Source: Saprospiraceae bacterium
GTDB taxonomy: Bacteria; Bacteroidota; Bacteroidia; Chitinophagales; Saprospiraceae
Assembly: GCA_016714765.1 (NCBI GenBank)
Contig: JADKCF010000001.1
Span: 154,032-218,031 of the forward strand
Direction of reading: 5' to 3'
DNA length: 64,000 bases
Positions 52,837 to 60,998 of this stretch are shown here, piece by piece; the stretch's first letter is position 1; every line of letters begins with the position of its first letter. A program made the translations under genes and the position numbers. The notes below the pieces were generated by a model. That model did not search any database. It was not told the DNA's origin and saw only the letters and a list, made by a program, of their open reading frames with translations.

Positions 52837-53463
52837 TCAGGGTGTTTTATGTTTACCCTGAAACAACATCTCTCCTGCCCTCACCATTATATCAAGATGG
52901 TTGTCTGTGGGTGGAATCGGACAATTGTAGCCTTCACTGTAAGCACACCAGGGATTATAGGATTTATTAAAGTCTATGATGATTGTTCCATCATTGATAT
53001 CCGTATCCAGGAGATTGATATATCTGCCACCTCCATAGGTTGTTTCGCTGTTGGTTAAATCCTTGAATGGAAGAAAAAGATGATTTTTGTACAATGGATT
53101 AATAGGCTGGTGTATATTTTTATAAAGATTGAGTCCGAATTTGTTACCATTATGCGTACATTCTACCATGGAGTGCAAGATATATGTCCGGCTGACTCCG
53201 CTGTAGGTTGGCATTTCGAATGGCTTTGCATCTTTAGCCGGGATACAGGAGCAAACTAGTTTCCAGCTTGGGTCAGCGGGATAAAATTCTAATAAGGAAA
53301 GGTCCTCTTCTTTGAGGGGTGAACGAGGATTGGATAGAAACTCAGCTTTGTATTTACTCCTGTAGGCGCCTAATTCCTTTTTGTAATTAGCAGTGACAGC
53401 TTTATTTTGCCAACAGCCTGCTAGTGTAAAAAGTATGATTATATATAAACTCACTGTTTTCAC
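52837..53463 (-). CDS. DUF1684 lipoprotein
   Basis: A 208-residue lipoprotein (lipobox TLAGC, Cys at about 17). It shows the DUF1684 layout: YRSKYKAEFLSNPRSPLKEEDL, LLEFYPADPSWKLV, then LFLPFKDLTNSETTYGGGRYINL, IIDFNKSYNPWCAYSEGYNCPIPP and DIMVRAGEMLF. The domain is common in Bacteroidota and Actinobacteria; no enzymatic role is established. It follows the propeller gene by 12 bases and probably belongs to the lepB operon. Confidence 0.85.
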   Translation of the reverse strand: MKTVSLYIIILFTLAGCWQNKAVTANYKKELGAYRSKYKAEFLSNPRSPLKEEDLSLLEFYPADPSWKLVCSCIPAKDAKPFEMPTYSGVSRTYILHSMVECTHNGNKFGLNLYKNIHQPINPLYKNHLFLPFKDLTNSETTYGGGRYINLLDTDINDGTIIIDFNKSYNPWCAYSEGYNCPIPPTDNHLDIMVRAGEMLFQGKHKTP

Positions 53464-53475
53464 TAGTGTGTTTGA

Positions 53476-54354
53476 TTATTTATTATTTATGAATAAGATT
53501 CTGTCTCCATTGACTGAAAGTCTTTGAATATTTCGAATTCCCAATGAGGTGAAATCTGAAATTGTAGTCCAATTACCCTCTTTTTGGGGTAAAATAGTCT
53601 TGATAAAGGGGCCATCACCTGTTATAATCGTTCCATTGGCCACTACCTCAAAATCTTCTTTACCTGAAGGCATCTGACAGATAGTGTTAATTGCTTTGTC
53701 CTGAAAATGGTAAGATTTGAGCAGCCAGTAATCGGGTCTTATTTTTTGTACAAACAAGAGATTTCCTTCTGGTGAAGTTTTAAGACATCTGCCTGCATTT
53801 TCTGTGATGACTTCAGTTTTTCCGGTTTTAACGTTGGCAATAGCAAGTGTATTGGGGCTGCCGACTAAAAATAAGGCTACACTGTCCCTTCCTAGCCAAT
53901 GGAAGTAGCCGATGTTTTTCAAAACGGGTAACACTCTTTTGCCGATACCGGATCTGTTTATCGGATAGTTCCACAAACTCTGGTCTTTGCCATCGGCTTC
54001 GATACGCACCACAGACATAAAGTTTATATCCGGAGCCAGGGAAGGTGAAAATTCACTGATTTTTTCTGTGGCGGTAAATCTGTAGATTTCGTTTTTCTTA
54101 AGACTGAGATGATAGATGTCCGTATTTTGGGATGTGTCCAATCCTACTGTAAGATAAATGTCGTCTCCGGAGAAAAACTTTGCCTGATTATTATATCCGG
54201 TCCTGTTGAAAGCATTCAGAAATTTAACAGAAAGTAATTGAGGTTTGTTAGCCAGGTTTTTATATTGGGCTAGGTACACATCTGTTTTGGGCAGCTGTCC
54301 AAATAAAATCACTACACCCAAAGTAAAAAATGCCGACAAGAAAAGCTTTACCAT
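53476..54354 (-). CDS. hypothetical exported propeller-like protein
   Basis: I do not recognise a named family. Starting at ATG 54354 (the longer frame to 54375 would need a TTG inside lepB), the product has a signal peptide (FLSAFFTLGVVILFGQ) and about 270 residues of repeated beta strands of TolB/WD40-like character (IYHLSLKKNEIYRFT, LAIANVKTGKTEVITE, YWLLKSYHFQDKAIN), with the repeated sense of displayed values and limits. It lies between lepB and the DUF1684 gene, 17 bases after the lepB stop, so it is likely cotranscribed. Confidence 0.65.
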   Translation of the reverse strand: MVKLFLSAFFTLGVVILFGQLPKTDVYLAQYKNLANKPQLLSVKFLNAFNRTGYNNQAKFFSGDDIYLTVGLDTSQNTDIYHLSLKKNEIYRFTATEKISEFSPSLAPDINFMSVVRIEADGKDQSLWNYPINRSGIGKRVLPVLKNIGYFHWLGRDSVALFLVGSPNTLAIANVKTGKTEVITENAGRCLKTSPEGNLLFVQKIRPDYWLLKSYHFQDKAINTICQMPSGKEDFEVVANGTIITGDGPFIKTILPQKEGNWTTISDFTSLGIRNIQRLSVNGDRILFINNK

Positions 54355-54371
54355 AATAAAGAATTTTAAAA

Positions 54372-55991
54372 TCAATCTTTACTGGCTGATTTGAATATTC
54401 TGTCCCAATTGATGCCGTTTTTGATGTTTCCTTCTTTGGTGGAAAACCAAATAAATAATGGTTTACCTACAATGTGATCAGCGGGTACATATCCCCATGC
54501 CCGTGAGTCTTCTGAGTTATGTCTGTTGTCCCCCATAGCCCAGTAATAATCCTGCCTAAATGTATACGATGATGCTTTTTGACCATTGATGAAAATATCT
54601 TGTCCTTTTACTTCGAGTTTGTTGTTTTCATACACTTCAATGACTCTCCTGTAAAAGGGAAGATTACTGACACTCAGAGGAGTGGTGGCACCGGCTTTGG
54701 GTATCCAGATAGGGCCGTAATTGTCTACTGTCCAGTTTTTGCCTATGATGGTGTCAAATGGAAACAGTTTGGTCGGTTCAGTTTGTTGTGGGTAATGTTG
54801 TATGATTACATTTGGGTCCAGCGATTTGATTTTTTGAACCTGCTCCTCATCCAAAAATAGTAAAGCCTGACCATTATTAAATAAATCTCTCGACCCTATT
54901 GCATTGTCTCCAAGATCGATACCCCAATCATCCATTCTTTTGTTATTGATTGAAACATTCGGTGGCACTTGTATCTGATACAAAAATTGAAGGTGCTTTG
55001 GATTTTTTACAGCATTGCCATTAAGGTAAATTTGCTTGTCTATGATTTTGAGACTATCACCTGGGCCTGCGACACATCTTTTGATATAGTGGTCTTTTTT
55101 GTCGATGGGTCTTACTACATAATCCTTATTTTTTACCTTCATCTCCAGTTCCCGGTCGCCTTGCATATATTCTGGTTGGCGTTGGATCTGACTAACAAAA
55201 TATGACCTGGAGCTTGTGATGTACACGCTATCGCCTACAGGCCAGTTAAAAACGATAGGTTTTCCTGCTTCTATTTTTTCTAATGCAGGAAATCTAGTAT
55301 AAGGCAGGCTTGGTTTAGACAGATAGGATTCTTTATTGATAACAGGTATCTGATTGTGCAGCAATGGAATCATGGCTACTGTCATCGGTGGACGAATACC
55401 ATAGTGTGCTTTGGACACAAAAAGAAAATCACCCACGTTGAGCGAGCCTTCCATGGAAGGGGTGGGAATTACATAAGCTTCAATCAGAAACATTCTGATA
55501 AACGCCGCGGCAAATACTGCAAAAACTATTGATTCCACCCATTCGCGGGCAACTGATTTTTTATACGGATTTTTTTCTTCCAGTTGTTTAAGTTTATATG
55601 TATCACCTGAAGCTTTAGCATTTTCAAGGCTATGCGCATATTCTTCTTCTTTGATAAGGGTGGGTCCAAGGTATTTATCTTCCGGTGTTTTGGCCAGTTT
55701 AAAGAAATATGCTGGCGCATAGATAACGGCTGCTGCGGTATGTTTAAAATCCAGTTTCCCGAATGATCGTACTAGGTCCACAGCCATACTGACAAAGATG
55801 AAAATATTTACTATAGGAAAAAGCAACCAAAGAGCATGGCTGGGTTTTCGGCCAATAAGTTTACACCATTCCACAAAGTTGACTCCGGGAATCAATCCTT
55901 TGACTGCTTCCACGCCAGCTTTTGGAAATAAAAGATACAGACTTATGCTTAAAAGGATGTAAGAGACAATAAAAAATATCAATATACTCAC
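54372..55991 (-). CDS. lepB: signal peptidase I (large Bacteroidota form)
   Basis: Cleaves signal peptides at the inner membrane. The 539-residue protein has two N-terminal helices (about 3-22 and 52-74), a charged linker, a third helix (about 152-171), then the catalytic Ser179 in IPTPSMEGSL and Lys304 in HYIKRCVAGPGD, and the C-terminal MGDNRHNSEDSRAWGYV signature (about 490-505). A long insert between Ser and Lys boxes plus the extra N-terminal helices make it larger than the E. coli enzyme, as usual in the phylum. A -7 box lies 23 bases upstream; two exported-protein genes follow. Confidence 0.95.
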   Translation of the reverse strand: MSILIFFIVSYILLSISLYLLFPKAGVEAVKGLIPGVNFVEWCKLIGRKPSHALWLLFPIVNIFIFVSMAVDLVRSFGKLDFKHTAAAVIYAPAYFFKLAKTPEDKYLGPTLIKEEEYAHSLENAKASGDTYKLKQLEEKNPYKKSVAREWVESIVFAVFAAAFIRMFLIEAYVIPTPSMEGSLNVGDFLFVSKAHYGIRPPMTVAMIPLLHNQIPVINKESYLSKPSLPYTRFPALEKIEAGKPIVFNWPVGDSVYITSSRSYFVSQIQRQPEYMQGDRELEMKVKNKDYVVRPIDKKDHYIKRCVAGPGDSLKIIDKQIYLNGNAVKNPKHLQFLYQIQVPPNVSINNKRMDDWGIDLGDNAIGSRDLFNNGQALLFLDEEQVQKIKSLDPNVIIQHYPQQTEPTKLFPFDTIIGKNWTVDNYGPIWIPKAGATTPLSVSNLPFYRRVIEVYENNKLEVKGQDIFINGQKASSYTFRQDYYWAMGDNRHNSEDSRAWGYVPADHIVGKPLFIWFSTKEGNIKNGINWDRIFKSASKD

Positions 55992-56014
55992 TTATTTTAA
56001 ATTTTTGATCGGCA

Positions 56015-56022
56015 CAAAGATA
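56015..56022 (-). promoter_or_regulatory. Bacteroidota-type -7 box (TATCTTTG on minus strand)
   Basis: Plus strand CAAAGATA, 23 bases before the lepB ATG at 55991. Confidence 0.6.
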
Positions 56023-56369
56023 CACAATTCTTTAATTTCTGAAGAAATCCATTATCTTAATACGACATGATAAGGCAAACTGTATATCAACTGTCATTTT
56101 TGGCGGATAAAAATATTTTATTCTTTCGGTGAGAAAGCATGCCATGATGAAAAACGAAAAACCCATCCGGGAGATAATATGAATCCTACGTCAATATACA
56201 ACTTCCAAACACATCGCTAGCAGACATGCGAGGCTTTCGGATACTGACTGTAAAAACCTAACCAGAACATTTTCTTTATTCGACAGAAGAAGTAACCCCG
56301 CCCTGAAAAGTTAGATTTTTGAACTTTTGAATATGGTTGAAAATTTAAATAGACTTTTAGCATCTATTT
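56023..56369. other. 347-bp intergenic region without a recognised gene
   Basis: Between lepB and the first carbonic anhydrase gene, both on the minus strand. No frame longer than about 40 codons and no hairpin with a T run were noticed. It may hold decayed sequence, as the adjacent SulP stub shows deletion activity nearby. Confidence 0.4.
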
Positions 56370-57008
56370 TCATATAAATTCCAGCTTGTATACATCCGGC
56401 AAATCTTTATTGCTCCTATAGTTAACTCCAAGGTCTTTTACAAGTCCATTTTTTATGGAATACACCCAGCCATGAATCCAAAGATCCTGACCCTTATTCC
56501 AGGCACCCTGTACTATGGAAGTTTTGGCAAGATCCATCACCTGTTCTATTACATTTAGCTCTACGAATCTGTCAAATTTTTGTTTTTCGTCAATGATAGC
56601 ATCTAGTTCTTTATGGTGAAAACGATACACATCCTTGATGTGCCGAATCCAGTTGTCTATAATTCCTATATTTGCATTACCCATAGCAGCTTTAATACCT
56701 CCGCAACCATAATGACCGCAGACGATAATATGGCTAACTTTCAGGACGTTAACAGCAAAATCTACTACACTGAGCATATTCATATCATTGTGTATGACCA
56801 TATTTGCTATATTGCGGTGGACAAAAACTTCTCCTGGTTGAGTCCCTGTAATTTCATTGGCAGGGACCCGACTATCAGAACATCCGATCCACAAAAGAGG
56901 CGGTGTTTGTCCTTCTGAGAGACGGTTGAAAAAATCGGGGTCGTTTTCTGTTTTTTCTGCTACCCATTTTCTGTTATTTTCTAATATTTGCTCGTAAAAC
57001 TGACTCAT
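56370..57008 (-). CDS. can: beta-carbonic anhydrase
   Basis: Zinc enzyme interconverting CO2 and bicarbonate, 212 residues. Zinc ligands in CSDSRVPANEI (Cys, with the Asp-Arg dyad) and in CGHYGCGGIKAA (His and Cys), plus FVHRNIANMV. The C-terminal WIHGWVYSIKNGLVKDLGV is as in E. coli Can. Immediately upstream on the same strand lies the stub of a SulP transporter gene, so it was once the second gene of a SulP-carbonic anhydrase pair. Confidence 0.94.
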   Translation of the reverse strand: MSQFYEQILENNRKWVAEKTENDPDFFNRLSEGQTPPLLWIGCSDSRVPANEITGTQPGEVFVHRNIANMVIHNDMNMLSVVDFAVNVLKVSHIIVCGHYGCGGIKAAMGNANIGIIDNWIRHIKDVYRFHHKELDAIIDEKQKFDRFVELNVIEQVMDLAKTSIVQGAWNKGQDLWIHGWVYSIKNGLVKDLGVNYRSNKDLPDVYKLEFI

Positions 57009-57009
57009 C

Positions 57010-57198
57010 TTATTTTTTTAAGTGATTATTACCGAGGCCTATTGCACTATAAAGTCCTGCAGCAGCACCCATGCCAGACTGAACCTCAAATGCCAAAGCT
57101 AGTGGCAGTGCCACGATAGCGGCTGTGATACCACACTACAGATCTCCGAGTAAAGTATCTTTTGAAAACTCATATAATTCTGTAAATTTAGTAATTTT
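57010..57198 (-). pseudogene. remnant of a SulP-family transporter gene (N-terminal stub)
   Basis: Read on the minus strand, a frame without a start codon gives KFTELYEFSKDTLLGDL, a TAG stop, then CGITAAIVALPLALAFEVQSG and MGAAAGLYSAIGLG before ending at a TAA two bases before the carbonic anhydrase ATG. GDL-x-x-GITAAIVALPLALAF...SG-G--AGLYSAI is the first helix and loop of SulP anion transporters, with the same order in the intact gene at 57706 (SGLVVFLVALPLCLGIALASG). All remaining 450 or so residues are missing. This is a true relic by deletion, not a single-base error. Confidence 0.75.
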
Positions 57199-57240
57199 TT
57201 TTAATTGAACTAATAATAATTTTTAATGTTTAGAATAACA

Positions 57241-57546
57241 ATGAAACGCAAGTTTATTTCAATATTCTTTCTCCTGTCAATGGTACATAGTACTATCTAT
57301 ACTACTATTGGACAATATAAAGGTGTCGAAGTTACTATTGATTTGATAGAAGAAGAAGAAAACTCATCTCAGGATAAGTCATCAACATCATGTGAAAAAC
57401 TTTACGAATATACATTTACATCACACAAAAACGTAGTAGTTTCTTTCTTAAAGACCAATGAATTGAATCAACAACATTGTTATTATTCATTGCATCATAA
57501 ACAGTCAGGATTAGAGCCTCCACCTGACAATCCACCAGAAGTTTAA
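57241..57546 (+). CDS. hypothetical small exported protein
   Basis: I do not recognise it. From ATG 57241 (a second ATG lies at 57226) about 101 residues: signal peptide (FISIFFLLSMVHSTIYTTIGQ), an acidic/Ser-rich stretch (IEEEENSSQDKSSTSCEK), a YTFTSHKNVVVSFLK strand and a Pro-rich end (EPPPDNPPEV). Two Cys could pair. It sits between the SulP relic and the intact SulP gene. Confidence 0.5.
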   Translation: MKRKFISIFFLLSMVHSTIYTTIGQYKGVEVTIDLIEEEENSSQDKSSTSCEKLYEYTFTSHKNVVVSFLKTNELNQQHCYYSLHHKQSGLEPPPDNPPEV

Positions 57547-57705
57547 TTTTTATATTTCAAATTTCTATTACTTTAACAAACAATAGAAATCGTACTCTTT
57601 ATTAATCATCAAGCTAACGGGTAGTATATAGCTGTGATTTTAAATTGATTAGGGTTGGAACAAAACAAGTTTTTGGTCCCATTCTCAAATAAATTAAACA
57701 AAAAC

Positions 57706-59301
57706 ATGGAAAACAATTTTTTAACAACAAAACATTTAAACTCAGATTTTGCCTCTGGGTTAGTCGTTTTTTTGGTGGCTTTACCGCTGTGTCTTGGGAT
57801 AGCATTGGCATCCGGAGCACCTTTATTCTCAGGTATTATAGCCGGTATCATAGGTGGTTTGGTAGTAGGTGTATTGAGTGGGTCACACGTAAGCGTGAGT
57901 GGACCGGCTGCAGGATTGGCGGCAATAGTACTTTCATCCATCAGTTCCTTGGGTTCATTTGAGTTGTTTTTGCTGGCAGTGGTTTTATCAGGAGTGTTAC
58001 AGTTGATCTTAGGATTTTTGAAAGCAGGTAGTATCTCCAACTATTTCCCCAATAATGTCATCGAAGGTATGCTAGCAGGTATCGGAGTTATCATTTTTTT
58101 AAAACAAATACCTCACGCTTTCGGATATGATAAGGATGTCGAAGGTGACCTTGCTTTTGAAGAAAAAACAGGTGGAAATACATTCACTACTTTAATGGAA
58201 TCTTTTGATCACATCAGTTTAGGTGCAACACTCATTACATTAGTATCGCTAGCGATATTAATCACCTGGGATAAAGTGCCTGCCCTAAAAAAGATAAAAC
58301 TATTGCCAGGGGCTTTAGTAGCTGTGTTAGTTGGCATTATCATCAACGAAATATTTAACCTGACAGGCTCAAATATAGCCCTGGATGCATCACATCTGGT
58401 GACTCTCCCAGTTTTAAGTAGCATAAGTGAGATTGGTACCTTGTTTACATTACCGGACTTTAGTGGTTTGGCCAATAAAACAGTATGGACAGTGGCTGTT
58501 ACCTTAGCTGTTGTCGCATCGATAGAAACTCTATTGTGTATAGAAGCCGGTGACAGATTAGATCTTTTCAAGAGATATAGCAGCACCAATACTGAGCTCA
58601 AGGCACAAGGAATAGGAAATATTTTGAGTGGTTTAATCGGTGGTTTGCCTATGACTTCTGTAGTCGTGAGAACTACTGCCAATATCAACGCGGGGGCAAG
58701 AACCAAATTGTCTGCTATTATTCATGGTATATTTTTATTGGTGAGTGTATTGACTATACCCACATTACTCAATAAAATTCCATTAGCTACTCTGGCCGCC
58801 ATACTTCTTTTGATAGGATATAAATTGGCTCATCCTGATAAAGTCAGGAAATTTTGGAATCAGGGCAAGTTTCAGTTTATACCTTTTATAGTGACTTTGC
58901 TGGCAGTGGTGTTTACTGATTTATTGACCGGTGTAGCAATTGGCATGTTTATAAGTGTATTGTTTGTTTTACACGGCAATCTGAAGCGCGCTTACTATTT
59001 CAGAAAAGAAACCTATCATTCGGGAGATATTATACACTTGGATCTGGCACAGGAGGTTTCATTTCTTAACAAAGCTGCTATAAAGTTGACACTTGGGCAC
59101 CTTCCTGAAAACAGTACTGTAGTCATCAATGCTGCGCAGTCAGAGTATATCGCACATGATGTACTGGACCTGATCAGAGAATTTAAAGAAGCAGGAGGAC
59201 CTGAAAAAGGTATCAAAGTGGAATTATTAGGCTTCAAAGACAAGTACAAGCTAGAGAACACTTTGGAAGAAAACAGACACACCTATGTAGAAAATAAATA
59301 G
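57706..59301 (+). CDS. SulP-family anion (bicarbonate/sulfate) transporter
   Basis: A 531-residue inner-membrane transporter with the SulP core (about 12 helices). It starts DFASGLVVFLVALPLCLGIALASGAPLFSGIIAGI, has the SGPAAGLAAIV segment, SIETLLCIEAGDRLD and GNILSGLIGGLPMTSVVVRTTANINAGARTK (family signature), and ends in a STAS-like domain (about 440-531: HLDLAQEVSFLNKAAIK, VVINAAQSEYIAHDV). The start is ATG 57706; the upstream frame has no conserved sequence. A second beta-carbonic anhydrase follows 69 bases later, the pairing known for bicarbonate uptake, so HCO3- is the most likely substrate. Confidence 0.9.
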   Translation: MENNFLTTKHLNSDFASGLVVFLVALPLCLGIALASGAPLFSGIIAGIIGGLVVGVLSGSHVSVSGPAAGLAAIVLSSISSLGSFELFLLAVVLSGVLQLILGFLKAGSISNYFPNNVIEGMLAGIGVIIFLKQIPHAFGYDKDVEGDLAFEEKTGGNTFTTLMESFDHISLGATLITLVSLAILITWDKVPALKKIKLLPGALVAVLVGIIINEIFNLTGSNIALDASHLVTLPVLSSISEIGTLFTLPDFSGLANKTVWTVAVTLAVVASIETLLCIEAGDRLDLFKRYSSTNTELKAQGIGNILSGLIGGLPMTSVVVRTTANINAGARTKLSAIIHGIFLLVSVLTIPTLLNKIPLATLAAILLLIGYKLAHPDKVRKFWNQGKFQFIPFIVTLLAVVFTDLLTGVAIGMFISVLFVLHGNLKRAYYFRKETYHSGDIIHLDLAQEVSFLNKAAIKLTLGHLPENSTVVINAAQSEYIAHDVLDLIREFKEAGGPEKGIKVELLGFKDKYKLENTLEENRHTYVENK

Positions 59302-59370
59302 CCCTATATTTATGAGTTTCTAATTAGAATTTCCAAATTATCAAATTTCCAAATTAATAAAATAAAAAAA

Positions 59371-59994
59371 ATGAAAGCACATAGCGCAGAATCGCAATCA
59401 ACAGTAACTCCATCGAAAGCACTCCAATTTTTGAGAGAAGGCAATAATCGATTTGTCAATAATCTTAAGGTAAATAGAAATCTGTTAGAACAAGTTAATG
59501 ACACCCGTGAAGGTCAATGGCCTTTTGCCATCGTCTTGAGTTGTATCGATAGCAGGACTTCAGCAGAGTTAATTTTTGATCAGGGATTGGGTGATATATT
59601 CAGCGTTCGTATCGCAGGAAATATCCTCAATCAAGACATCCTCGGCAGTATGGAGTTTGCCACAAAAGTGGTTGGGTCCAGGATCATTGTTGTACTCGGT
59701 CATTCAAAATGTGGCGCCATCAAAGGTGCTTGTGATCACATTGAAATGGGCAATCTGACCACATTGTTAAACAAAATACAACCTGCCGTGAATGAAGAGA
59801 AAACTACCTTAGAGAACAGAAATAGTAAAAATGCCGAATTTGTAGAAAAAGTAGCAAGCCTTAATGTTAAACTTACCATGGATCGTGTCAGAAAAGAAAG
59901 CGAAATCATTAGAGAACTTGAAGAGTCAGGGGCTATCAAAATAGTAGGTGGTATGTATGATGTAGATTCGGGTAAGGTAGATTTTTATGAATAG
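59371..59994 (+). CDS. beta-carbonic anhydrase
   Basis: A 207-residue beta-class enzyme with LSCIDSRTSAELIFDQGLGDIF (Cys and Asp-Arg dyad) and LGHSKCGAIKGAC (His and Cys ligands). It belongs to a different branch from the enzyme at 56370, with an added N-terminal helix and the insertion HIEMGNLTTLLNKI. No signal peptide, so cytoplasmic. Operon partner of the SulP transporter, presumably hydrating or dehydrating the imported inorganic carbon. Confidence 0.93.
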   Translation: MKAHSAESQSTVTPSKALQFLREGNNRFVNNLKVNRNLLEQVNDTREGQWPFAIVLSCIDSRTSAELIFDQGLGDIFSVRIAGNILNQDILGSMEFATKVVGSRIIVVLGHSKCGAIKGACDHIEMGNLTTLLNKIQPAVNEEKTTLENRNSKNAEFVEKVASLNVKLTMDRVRKESEIIRELEESGAIKIVGGMYDVDSGKVDFYE

Positions 59995-60173
59995 TTGATT
60001 AATATTTGATCTAAAAGCCAGGAAAGTCAGACGGATCAGATCACTTTGATACTAAGATACGTGTATCCTAAAACTTAAAAATGATACCTGCTGAACTCGA
60101 TATAGAAATATTGGGAAATCCCCAAAATACATCCAAGCCAGAAGGGGAAAAGTTATAAGTTTTAAGTATAATC

Positions 60174-60215
60174 AAAAAGGTGAAGTTTAGTAAAAACATT
60201 AAACTTCACCTTTTT
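60174..60215 (+). terminator. Rho-independent terminator of the SulP-carbonic anhydrase operon
   Basis: Perfect 16-bp stem (AAAAAGGTGAAGTTTA and its complement) ending in a T run. The rest of the 60000-60356 interval shows no gene beyond a 25-codon frame. Confidence 0.88.
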
Positions 60216-60356
60216 ATTTCAAAATACAAGTCTCAATATGCTAAAAACATAATTCAGATTAAAGTCTTTAAATATTGCTGTCTATCTTTATTTTATCAAT
60301 ATAGATTCTATATAACACTTTAACAGTTTATTACAACATAATTTTGAATAATCCCA

Positions 60357-60364
60357 TATCTTTG
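60357..60364 (+). promoter_or_regulatory. Bacteroidota-type -7 box (TATCTTTG) very close to a start codon
   Basis: Exact TAnnTTTG match ending only five bases before the ATG at 60370. If used, the transcript would begin at or next to the start codon. Confidence 0.5.
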
Positions 60365-60369
60365 TGGTT

Positions 60370-60756
60370 ATGAACCAATATATAGCAAAATTGCTGGTTT
60401 TTTTATGTTTCATTTCTTTTACACCCATGAAAGAAATGATAAAAGTGCCTTTGTTATTGGTGCATTATTATGAACATCTCGATGAAAGTCCCAACATGAC
60501 CATCGGAGAATTCTTAGATATGCACTACATGCACGGTGTAGTGTTTGATGCAGATTATGAAAAAGACATGCAGTTACCTTTCAAAGTCATTGATTTCACT
60601 GGTTTACCTTTATTTGTATTCAATGAATTTAAGGTATTGGATATTGGATCAAATGAAACTTCCTTTTTTGTAAAAACCAAGATTAACGCCAGTTATCGTT
60701 TTAACCTTTCTGAAGCCAAAATCCAAGGCATCTTTCACCCACCACGCTTAGTCTAA
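60370..60756 (+). CDS. small exported protein associated with CzcCBA-type metal efflux operons
   Basis: A 128-residue protein (a GTG lies two codons upstream, at 60364). Hydrophobic N-terminus (IAKLLVFLCFISFTP) then VHYYEHLDESPNMTIGEFLDMHYMHG and DMQLPFKVIDF, ending HPPRLV. His-rich HYYEH and MHYMHG could bind metal. Proteins of this size and pattern commonly precede heavy-metal RND operons in Bacteroidota, as here (czcA starts 242 bases downstream). The role is not known to me. Confidence 0.65.
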   Translation: MNQYIAKLLVFLCFISFTPMKEMIKVPLLLVHYYEHLDESPNMTIGEFLDMHYMHGVVFDADYEKDMQLPFKVIDFTGLPLFVFNEFKVLDIGSNETSFFVKTKINASYRFNLSEAKIQGIFHPPRLV

Positions 60757-60998
60757 AGATAATTTCTTAGATTGGCATCCTCATAATGTCTAAATTTAAA
60801 GGTATAATCTTCAAGGTTACATCAAAATAGTAGTTAGAAAAATCGTTGTTTAAACTTTCAACAGACTATTTATACTGCTTTGCGTATTTGTAATTTTATA
60901 CTATTAAACGATGAGTTGTAACATTTTCAGATAGATAATTACGTGTAGGATGCTGATTTTTAGTGAAAAAATTAAATATTTAGACTAAATAATCAAAT

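Noticed and set aside
56023..56369. Possible insertion-sequence end upstream of the carbonic anhydrase
   Set aside because: No inverted repeats, target duplication or transposase frame could be seen.
60081..60158. A 25-codon frame (MIPAELDIEILGNPQ...) between the carbonic anhydrase and its terminator
   Set aside because: Too short, no clear start signal and no known match; may be chance or a trailing relic.
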